Shown: in pieces, positions 6,560-10,950 of the stretch
How the letters are laid out: each line of letters begins with the position of its first letter
Position numbering within the stretch: position 1 is the stretch's first letter
Assembly (NCBI GenBank): GCA_016839655.1
Contig: JAEOTW010000095.1
Span: forward strand, 1-10,950
Length of the DNA stretch: 10,950 bases
Direction of reading: 5' to 3'
DNA from: Promethearchaeota archaeon
Lineage (GTDB): Archaea; Asgardarchaeota; Lokiarchaeia; Sigynarchaeales; SOKP01
Notes under the pieces: model-generated
Seen by the model: only the letters and a program-made list of their open reading frames with translations
Databases searched by the model: none
Told to the model about the DNA's origin: nothing
Program-made: the position numbers and the translations under genes

Positions 6560-9532
6560 TTGACAACTCAAGAACCCTTAGACTCTGAAGAACCTTTAGA
6601 CACTGAAAGAATAGAAAGTCTAATTGTGAATGGATATAACGAAAAAGCCGCTGAAGAGCTATTTGGAATCATAGAAAACTATGAAAACCGTTCTGATAAG
6701 GAATTAATTTATCGAATTCTTAGTCTTTTGAATTTAATCTGTGACAAATCTCCCTCGATTTCAATGAGAACAATTAAAAGTATAAACCAATTTATTAATG
6801 ATATTGATTCTTGGATTAGGTTAGTTTCATTAGAAATTTCATATCAAATAAGTTTATTTAGACCTAATCTCTTGATTGAACTACTTGATAAAATCAGAAA
6901 ACGCCTATATGATCAAGATCCTTCTGTAAGAAGATTAACTGTAAAAATCATTGGAAATCTAATTCTATCTTTATACATAGAAATGCATGAATTACAAGAA
7001 ATCATTGAAGAATACACAGAAAAACTAATGGATAATGATTGGAAAGTAAAATTAAACGTGATAAAAACAATTCAAAAAATTTTAAATCAAGATTATACAA
7101 AAATTCGAAATTTAGAACCTCTATTATCAATGGTAATAATAAATCTACGAGATGAAGACGATGATGTTGCTAGAGCCGCTGCTGAACTTTTAAAGATTCA
7201 TGGAACTTATTTTTTAACAAAGGAGAAATTATTTTATATTTTATTAAACCTTCTCTATAATGAGGAGAATAGAGTAAAGGAACTAATAATATGGCTTTTT
7301 GGAGAAATTGGTAAAGAAAAATCATCAGAAATAATATCAATTATTCCTAAATTGATTAGTATTTTGAAGGAAAAAGATTATAGAATTCAATCCAAGATTA
7401 TTGAAGCACTTGTCAATATTGCTGAAAATAATTTTGATCAAATTTGGGCAAACTTATTACAATCACTTTTAGATGCTAGCGATAATAATTATCGGAATTC
7501 TTTAATAAATGCAATTTTCCATTTATGCCGAAAAAATATTAATGAAATATTTCCGTATTTGTTTGAAGAATTAGAAAATCCATCTGAAAATATTAGAGAA
7601 GGAATTGTATTAGTATTTAAGCGTTTATTTGAAGAATATCAGATTGAAATTGAAAATGAGATTACCAAAATTATATACCAGTTAGAATCACGATTTTGGC
7701 GAGAGAGAAAAAAAACAATTATATTAATGCAAAATTTATGTTATATTTTAGAAAGTAAAAAGATTGCAGTATGGATAACAATTGAATTGAATAATGCATT
7801 AAACGTCGAGAAAGATCCAGAAGTTAAAGATGAAATTATTTACACACTAAAAAATATTAAATCAGAATTCCCAGATATTGACGATAAAATTGAAAGAATT
7901 AATAATGAGTTGTCCAAATTTGAGAAACAAATTATTGAATTTCAAAAAATCCCAGCTCAATTTAGAGAGAAATTAAATTCCTATATTAAAACCTTCAAGT
8001 TTAATGATACAGAAATTCAGTTAAACCGCAAATATAGTAAAATCCTCAAAAAAATTAAGAAATTCGATAATTTAATTAAACAATTTGATTATAAAAGGTT
8101 AGCTGTCGAATTAATTGAAGATTGGGAAGAAACTAGGGTTCAAATTATAGAAGAATTAAGTATTATTAAGGGATTCATTTCAGATATTTGTGAAGAGAAA
8201 AAATCCGAATTTGAGAATAATCTAAGAGAAAAAATTCAAGTTTTTATTAATCGAATTGATGTATTGAAAGCAGAATTTGAATATGTAAAAGAAAAAAGAC
8301 TTGAAATAGATATCGATGAAGAATTCTACAATAATCAGAGTATCTATAGTCAAGACGATAAACTTGGTTTTATAACACAAATTAGAAATAAGCTCTTCAA
8401 ACTTGATGGAGATATCCGAGAACTACTCATTGATAATGTTGAATTCAATGAAATTCTCAAGAGTCTTCTGCAAAAATGGGTTGCAACAAAAATTGATATC
8501 CAAGAATATCTAAATGACCTTGATCGTAAAATAAAATTAATGAAAGATAAGCTTATCAATTTCTTAACTCAACCAGGAACCATAACAGAAAGAGAAAAAG
8601 GCACTGAGCTTAATGGAATAAACAATGAATTAAATTTTCAACTATTACAAGCCCATATACAATCAATAATTACAGAAAGAATTGACGGAATGAAAACATT
8701 CAGTGAGGATTTCGACAAGTTAAACAGCAAACTTGAAACATTGGTTAAGAAAAATGAATTCACAGACGTAAAACGATTAATAGAGATGAATTCAACACAA
8801 ATTCAGGATTATATCGAAGATACTGAAAAGCAGATTGAAGCTATTATAGGAAGAGAAAATATTTTTGATGATAATAATGTTTTTAATTTGTATGTGAGAC
8901 CTTATCTAAACAAAATTAATGCTTCAAAAGAATTATTGATAAATAAATCAAAAAATTTTGTAAGAAAATCTAATAACAAGCTGTATCTAAATCAAATTAA
9001 ATATTATCTTAAAATGATAAATCCCATCAAACTTGATTTACTCTCAAATTATATTAAGATTGATATTGACAGATTAAAAGAAATAGTGCTTAAATTTATC
9101 AGTAAAAATAAATTGGATGCAAAAATAATAAATGAAAAGCTCTATTTCCAAAAAATTGAATCTGAAATACCTGATTCAAGAGATCTCCTTTTCTTTAAAA
9201 ATATCAAAACTATTGGCAATGAAATTTATTTAAACTTCAAATTGACTAACCCTTCGAATTTTGATTTTAAGGATTTGCAAATATCTTTAAAAACTCCTTC
9301 TTATCTTAATTTTCAGAGAAAAGAAAGCTTTCCCAAATACCTCCAAATTAACGAATTAAAACCTGGAAAGATTTTTAAGTTTAATTACGTACTTAAAGTG
9401 GATAAACAAAAGGAGCTTAAAAAAAATCTATTCGACCCATCAGCTGATGAAATTAAGCTCGATTTAAATTACAAAGATCAATTTGATATTCCAAGAAAAA
9501 CAACAAAACATATAGATTTGTTTATTCGATAA
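6560..9532 (+). CDS. Large HEAT-solenoid / coiled-coil / winged-helix-like / beta-sandwich protein
   Basis: A 990-residue protein that I cannot match to a characterised family. Four regions are visible. Residues about 45-435 are an alpha-solenoid of HEAT-like repeats (for example DQDPSVRRLTVKIIGNLI, DEDDDVARAAAELLKIHG and KDYRIQSKIIEALVNIAEN). Residues about 440-800 are long Lys/Glu-rich coiled-coil helices. Residues about 807-865 end in LDLLSNYIKIDIDRLKEIV...NKLDAKIINEKLYF, which has the pattern of a small winged helix like that closing PCI domains. Residues about 875-990 are beta-rich with 'FKLTNPSNFDFKDLQISL' and 'INELKPGKIFKFNYVL', typical of an Ig-like or appendage-type sandwich. There is no signal peptide or membrane helix. 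The start is an unusual TTG without Shine-Dalgarno; the frame is closed by a stop at 6524 and the next in-frame ATG is codon 69. The order solenoid-linker-ear recalls adaptin/coatomer large subunits, but homology is unproven. Confidence 0.8.
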   Translation: MTTQEPLDSEEPLDTERIESLIVNGYNEKAAEELFGIIENYENRSDKELIYRILSLLNLICDKSPSISMRTIKSINQFINDIDSWIRLVSLEISYQISLFRPNLLIELLDKIRKRLYDQDPSVRRLTVKIIGNLILSLYIEMHELQEIIEEYTEKLMDNDWKVKLNVIKTIQKILNQDYTKIRNLEPLLSMVIINLRDEDDDVARAAAELLKIHGTYFLTKEKLFYILLNLLYNEENRVKELIIWLFGEIGKEKSSEIISIIPKLISILKEKDYRIQSKIIEALVNIAENNFDQIWANLLQSLLDASDNNYRNSLINAIFHLCRKNINEIFPYLFEELENPSENIREGIVLVFKRLFEEYQIEIENEITKIIYQLESRFWRERKKTIILMQNLCYILESKKIAVWITIELNNALNVEKDPEVKDEIIYTLKNIKSEFPDIDDKIERINNELSKFEKQIIEFQKIPAQFREKLNSYIKTFKFNDTEIQLNRKYSKILKKIKKFDNLIKQFDYKRLAVELIEDWEETRVQIIEELSIIKGFISDICEEKKSEFENNLREKIQVFINRIDVLKAEFEYVKEKRLEIDIDEEFYNNQSIYSQDDKLGFITQIRNKLFKLDGDIRELLIDNVEFNEILKSLLQKWVATKIDIQEYLNDLDRKIKLMKDKLINFLTQPGTITEREKGTELNGINNELNFQLLQAHIQSIITERIDGMKTFSEDFDKLNSKLETLVKKNEFTDVKRLIEMNSTQIQDYIEDTEKQIEAIIGRENIFDDNNVFNLYVRPYLNKINASKELLINKSKNFVRKSNNKLYLNQIKYYLKMINPIKLDLLSNYIKIDIDRLKEIVLKFISKNKLDAKIINEKLYFQKIESEIPDSRDLLFFKNIKTIGNEIYLNFKLTNPSNFDFKDLQISLKTPSYLNFQRKESFPKYLQINELKPGKIFKFNYVLKVDKQKELKKNLFDPSADEIKLDLNYKDQFDIPRKTTKHIDLFIR
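6572..6607 (+). repeat. Two-copy 18-bp tandem repeat encoding EPLDSE/EPLDTE
   Basis: Two adjacent 18-bp units (6572-6589 and 6590-6607) differ at only two positions. They encode EPLDSE then EPLDTE at residues 5-16 of the 990-residue protein, an acidic and probably disordered N-terminus. The repeat is in frame and close to the TTG start, consistent with a recent small duplication in a tolerant tail. Confidence 0.7.
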
Positions 9533-9677
9533 AAATTTATATAGCTTTGAACAAATAAAAAGCACATTTTTCTAATCAAAACGTTTAATGACGAATTACT
9601 TTAAAAAACCAATCCATTTATCACAAATTTAAATAAAATATATGGAAAAAATTAATATATCCAACTCTTCTTTTTGT

Positions 9678-9690
9678 GAATATATAAAAT
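9678..9690 (+). promoter_or_regulatory. Probable TATA box for selD
   Basis: GAATATATAAAAT matches an archaeal TATA element and lies about 45-55 nt before the selD ATG. It predicts a transcription start near 9711 and a leader of about 20 nt. The leader contains GAGGTG (9726-9731), a good Shine-Dalgarno core placed rather close to the ATG at 9733. The remainder of 9533-9677 is A/T-rich with T-runs, probably including the end of the preceding transcript; no gene was seen. Confidence 0.42.
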
Positions 9691-9732
9691 TTTGATAATT
9701 AAAAAAAAAAAATCACATAAAAATTGAGGTGT

Positions 9733-10767
9733 ATGATACAAGATCTCGATAGTTATCGATTAACTCTTCAAACAAAATTATTCGGATGAAACTGTAAACT
9801 ATCAGCAGATAAATTAGAGAAACTTTTGACTAATGTGGGACTTAAAAGTGATATTGAAGATTCTGCTCTTATTCCTGTACCAAACACTAATCTTGTCATG
9901 GCTAAAAATCTAGACATATTCACACCGATAATAGATGAACCTGAAATAATGGGTGAAATAGCAGCAGCTAATGTTACCAATGATATTTTTGCACTAAATG
10001 TCCCAGAAATATCTGGTATGCTTGTGTTTCTCGGATTAAAGAAAAATATGCCTATGTATGTTGCTGAAGGAATATTAAATGGAATCAAAAACTTCATGGA
10101 GAACAAATTAAATTCTAAAATACTTGGTGGGCATACTATATATTCGGAATGGCCATTAATAGGTGGAGAAGCTAGCGGTTTTGTTGAGAAGGACAAGCTA
10201 ATTAAAAAAGACTATGTGAAAAAGGGTGATAAATTAATACTTACTAAACCACTGGGAAATCAAGCAATTATGGCCGCGTACCGACTTCAGAAAAATAACC
10301 CTGATCTTTTAGAGAACTATACTACAACTGAAATCGACAATTCAATTGATTTGGCGGTAGAATTAATGACAATGCCTCTCCAGGATGTCGTAAAAGCCAT
10401 CCATAGTTATGGAGATATTTCTTTTATCCATTCAATGACAGATGTGAGTGGTTTTGGACTCGCAGGGCACTTAACAGAAATGCTTCAAAATTCACATCTT
10501 TCAGCAATAATCGAAAAGATTCCTAGTATCAAACTAACAAGCGATTTAGCTTATGAATTTGGATATAAATATGACGAATGTGAAATGCCTGAGACTGCGG
10601 GGGGTCTTCTAATCGCCGTAGACCCTGATAAAGTCGACGAATTCTCTGAAAGACTTAAAAAAATAGGTGTTAAAAATTGGATTATCGGCAAAATCGATAA
10701 CATAAATAAACCCAAATATGTTCGAGTCTCTAATAACGTCGAACATATTGAAATTAAAAAAATTTAA
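9733..10767 (+). CDS. selD: Selenophosphate synthetase SelD, a selenoprotein with in-frame UGA (Sec19)
   Basis: SelD converts selenide and ATP to selenophosphate, AMP and phosphate, supplying selenium for selenocysteine synthesis. Reading from the ATG at 9733, codon 19 is TGA in the context F-G-(TGA)-N-C-K. This aligns with the catalytic G-C-G-C-K of E. coli SelD (C17, C19, K20), giving Sec19, C21 and K22. With Sec the protein has 344 residues, normal for the family. The four metal-binding Asp of the family have counterparts: D43 in EDSAL, D61 in NLDIFTP, D84 in TNDIFALN and D237 in TDVSGFG. GGHT (132-135), TKPLG (171-175) and ETAGGLLIAV (287-296) also match. Gene callers that treat TGA as stop would begin at the TTG at 9826 and lose the active site. 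A SECIS-like hairpin begins right after the TAA stop, supporting recoding. Expression may therefore depend on selenium status. Confidence 0.95.
9787..9789 (+). other. Selenocysteine-recoded UGA codon of selD
   Basis: TGA at codon 19, between GGA and AAC-TGT-AAA, sits exactly where SelD proteins carry their catalytic Cys or Sec. Family similarity continues in the same frame on both sides (start, GxxCK, then the whole catalytic core) with no frameshift, so this is recoding rather than a nonsense mutation. This is the only in-frame stop between the ATG at 9733 and the TAA at 10765. Confidence 0.93.
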
Positions 10768-10839
10768 CGATGTCTATGAAATAAGCAAAAACACTCTATA
10801 GTGGTAGCTTATTGAGAATACTATTGCGAAACAGCATCG
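10768..10839 (+). promoter_or_regulatory. SECIS element of eukaryote-like form in the selD 3' UTR
   Basis: It begins immediately after the selD stop. Outer helix: CGATG (10768-10772) pairs with CATCG (10835-10839), with one extra T-G wobble inside. The 5' core ATGA (10776-10779) faces TGAG (10813-10816), giving the tandem G-A/A-G pairs of a kink-turn-like quartet. Next comes a perfect stem, ATAAGC (10781-10786) with GCTTAT (10807-10812), extended by A10780-T10813. An unpaired A-run (10787-10791) follows, then a mini-stem CAC/GTG (10792-10794, 10801-10803) closing a 6-nt loop. The order ATGA, helix, AA bulge, apical loop, GA is the eukaryotic SECIS plan, and such elements are known in Lokiarchaeota. 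The helix between quartet and A-bulge is shorter than in typical eukaryotic SECIS, and the fourth quartet pair is U-G rather than U-U. The large asymmetric 3' internal loop is unexplained. Pairing was drawn by hand, not computed. Confidence 0.85.
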
Positions 10840-10865
10840 ATATATAAAATTATATAAATTCTTTT

Positions 10866-10900
10866 GCTCTAGATTAATAGAGCTTTTATAACTTTTTTTG
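10866..10900 (+). terminator. Putative terminator downstream of selD/SECIS
   Basis: GCTCTA-GATTAA-TAGAGC forms a perfect 6-bp hairpin (10866-10883) followed by TTTT and then, seven bases on, a seven-T run (10893-10899). A second long T-run lies at 10912-10920. It is well placed to end the selD transcript after the SECIS. Confidence 0.55.
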
Positions 10901-10935
10901 GGATTAGTCTATTTTTTTTTAATCATCATTTTAAG

Positions 10936-10950
10936 ATGAAAAAGTTAATC
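10936..10950 (+). CDS. Possible first codons of a downstream gene (cut by right edge)
   Basis: An ATG 15 nt before the end opens M-K-K-L-I, a common archaeal N-terminus, after the T-rich terminator region. Five codons cannot establish a gene, and no Shine-Dalgarno is visible. Confidence 0.15.

Noticed and set aside
6560..9532. SMC/Rad50-like ATPase interpretation of the long coiled-coil protein
   Set aside because: No Walker A or B motif is visible at either end, and the N-terminal part is a HEAT-like solenoid.
9768..10196. 142-codon open frame on the minus strand opposite selD
   Set aside because: It is antisense to well-conserved SelD sequence and shows no recognisable family or ribosome site; it is a shadow of the coding frame.
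9826..10767. A 313-residue SelD beginning at TTG 9826 as the real gene
   Set aside because: It would lack the catalytic Cys/Sec-Cys-Lys motif. The upstream 31 codons from ATG 9733, after a Shine-Dalgarno and TATA box, supply it in the same frame through the TGA.
9733..10767. selD as a pseudogene broken by a nonsense codon
   Set aside because: The TGA is at the exact Sec position of the family, the rest of the gene is intact, and a SECIS-like structure follows the stop.
1..10950. tRNA, rRNA, CRISPR array, insertion sequence or integrase
   Set aside because: No cloverleaf-like segment, regularly spaced direct repeat, transposase motif or terminal inverted repeat was seen in reading both strands.

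Overview
The window is AT-rich (about 30% G+C by eye) and archaeal. It most resembles a Lokiarchaeota-type Asgard archaeon. The evidence is: an archaeal NOG1 GTPase without the eukaryotic C-terminal extension; two methanofuran-biosynthesis enzymes (MfnF, MfnE); an archaeal/fungal-type aspartate-semialdehyde dehydrogenase; several lineage-specific TPR, HEAT and coiled-coil proteins; T-rich, probably archaeal-type terminators; and a selenoprotein gene followed by a SECIS-like RNA of eukaryotic appearance. That last combination has been described for Lokiarchaeota. The assignment is inference from gene content, not a marker phylogeny.

Layout from left to right. (1) 1-605, minus strand: N-terminal two thirds of asd, running off the left edge. 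(2) 606-738: divergent intergenic region with a short inverted repeat. (3) 739-4160, plus strand: a small helical protein, then a tight cluster of NOG1 GTPase, mfnF (1-nt overlap) and mfnE (12-nt gap), closed by a hairpin and T-rich stretch. (4) 4300-5350, plus strand: two adjacent hotdog-fold genes that look like a split, heterodimeric (R)-specific hydratase/dehydratase, joined by a strong Shine-Dalgarno. (5) 5377-6336, minus strand: a TPR protein, convergent with the preceding pair. (6) 6560-9532, plus strand: a 990-residue protein with HEAT solenoid, long coiled coils, a winged-helix-like segment and a C-terminal beta-sandwich. (7) 9733-10767, plus strand: selD, with an in-frame TGA at the position of the catalytic Cys/Sec, followed at once by the SECIS-like hairpin and a terminator. 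A possible start of another gene lies at the right edge.

Functional themes. MfnE and MfnF act consecutively in building the aminomethylfuran-tyramine core of methanofuran, the C1 carrier of the archaeal Wood-Ljungdahl branch, which implies that branch in this organism. SelD makes selenophosphate for selenocysteine synthesis and is itself read here as a selenoprotein, so the cell should have a full Sec-decoding system. The 990-residue protein has an adaptin/coatomer-like domain order and is the least explained gene in the window. The strongest leads are the selD UGA plus its SECIS and this large scaffold-like protein.
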